The notes under the pieces are model-generated. The model searched no databases and was not told the origin of the DNA. It was given only the letters and a program-made list of their open reading frames with translations. Of a stretch of 64,000 nucleotides of DNA, positions 63,197-64,000 are shown in pieces. A program made the translations under genes and the position numbers. The DNA is from Aphelocoma coerulescens (taxonomy: Eukaryota > Chordata > Aves > Passeriformes > Corvidae), in NCBI RefSeq assembly GCF_041296385.1, contig NC_091019.1, positions 6,657,264-6,721,263 of the forward strand. Direction: 5' to 3'. Each line of letters opens with the position of its first letter. Positions within the stretch are counted from its first letter, which is position 1.

Positions 63197-64000
63197 AGAA
63201 AGAATGCAGGAGTACCATCATAGAATGCAGTGGAAGACACTCAAGGAAGGGATCCAACAGCTAAGAGAGGTGGCAGTATTAGAGGTACTCTTTGGGAGGG
63301 ATGGACAGCATGATAATGACCCTGATAAGGTCAGGTGCCCAGGACAGATGATGTGGAACCTGGCAAAGCTAGGGCCACCCCAATACACCACCTTCACTGC
63401 AACGATTGATACGGACAATAACTGAGAAACAGTGGGCTCTGTCGCCAACAAGCTCAGGAATTATGACAGTATGGTCAATGGTCCGCTGAAAGCTCATGTC
63501 TCTGCTGTGGTCCAGGACCTCAAAGAGGAGATGAAGGAGATGAGGAAGGAAATGAGGGAGGAGATGAGGAAGGTCAGTGTGGCACCAGTGCAAGTCACAG
63601 GCCCCCAGGTAAGAGCCCGTCATCCCCCTGCTAGAGAGAGAGGGTACACCCCACGAGCTGAGCTGTGGTTTTTCCTGTGCGAGTAGGGGGAAGACATGAG
63701 AAGGTGGGATGGGAAACTCACCTCTGTCCTGGCAGCGCGGGTGCATGAACTCAAGGAGGGAGGCACTAACCGAGGGGGTTCCGCTTAGGTGAAAGTAGCC
63801 TCAGCCTCCCGTGACCGAGCTGCCAGGTATTACAAAAGGGAGGATGATATGTCGGATCCCCTTGAAGGTACCTCGAGCATGAATGCCCAGGGAAAGAATG
63901 ATAACCAGGGCTAGAGGGGCCCTGCCTCTAGCCAGGAAGAGGTACGGGAGAACCGGGTTTTCTGGCCTGGCACATCAAAGCCACAAAAATATGATGCGTT
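63197..64000 (+). pseudogene. ERV gag-like C-terminal part, multiple stops
   Basis: Continuation of the gag-like region in the frame that includes 63204. It is interrupted by in-frame stops at 63423-63425 (TGA), 63684-63686 (TAG), 63786-63788 (TAG) and 63912-63914 (TAG), with plausible coding sequence on both sides of each. It carries a capsid-like helical block up to 63422, a Met/Glu/Lys-rich coiled-coil segment at about 63525-63570, then a basic, polar tail region towards the gag/protease boundary. The element runs past the window edge with the frame still open. Confidence 0.65.

Larger units (their letters stand above)
61852..64000 (+). mobile_element. Endogenous retrovirus, 5' internal region, degraded and cut by window edge
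   Basis: Non-LTR part of an ERV: primer-binding-site-like start, a hydrophobic pre-gag ORF (61935-62372), then a gag-like coding region (62354 to beyond 63950) in broken frames. The gag-like part resembles a gag family that recurs in bird genomes, which is the basis for calling it avian ERV. The exact class is unresolved. A 5' LTR is absent. Protease, polymerase and env would lie to the right of the window. A frameshift and several stops make it non-functional as it stands. Confidence 0.8.

Noticed and set aside
1..64000. tRNA, rRNA, CRISPR or bacterial-type operon features
   Set aside because: None seen. The sequence is eukaryotic nuclear DNA with spliced exons, and no cloverleaf-like A/B-box pair was recognised by eye.

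Overview
The window is vertebrate nuclear DNA, almost certainly from a bird and probably a songbird. It is AT-rich, intron-rich and carries no prokaryotic signals. It contains CR1 LINE 3' fragments, several endogenous-retrovirus LTRs and an avian-type ERV gag region. The only host protein-coding gene I can support is the 3' end of NELL2 on the + strand. Four terminal coding exons lie at 7589-7782, 12674-12850, 14491-14715 and 15947-15997. They encode the last calcium-binding EGF-like module, two von Willebrand factor C (VWC) modules, a cysteine-rich VWC-like tail and the stop. All junctions have AG/GT splice sites and compatible phases. A 3' UTR of about 550 bp follows, ending near an AATAAA at 16538.

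From about 16.6 kb to the right edge I find no further host exon, so this is a long intergenic stretch downstream of NELL2. It holds CR1 fragments (23.2 kb, 45.65 kb and 61.5 kb, plus one in an intron at 11.7 kb). Three LTRs have TG...CA ends and matching target-site duplications: 26904-27650 (5 bp), 48739-49293 (5 bp, reverse) and 59324-60052 (6 bp). A fourth LTR-like promoter segment in reverse lies at about 50.34-50.70 kb. Other features are a long perfect GGAGA array (27764-28016), a small CpG-dense island (about 30.84-31.03 kb) and several microsatellites.

The right end (61852-64000) is the 5' internal region of a degraded ERV. A tRNA-Lys-type primer-binding-site-like sequence abuts a broken-off CR1 copy with no 5' LTR between them. 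It is followed by a hydrophobic pre-gag ORF and then a gag-like frame with proline-rich and coiled-coil repeats, interrupted by a frameshift and several stops. The element runs off the window.

I found no convincing new biological system. The items most worth a second look are the LTR-less ERV/CR1 junction with its unusual pre-gag ORF, and the isolated CpG island with a strong splice-donor-like site nearby.
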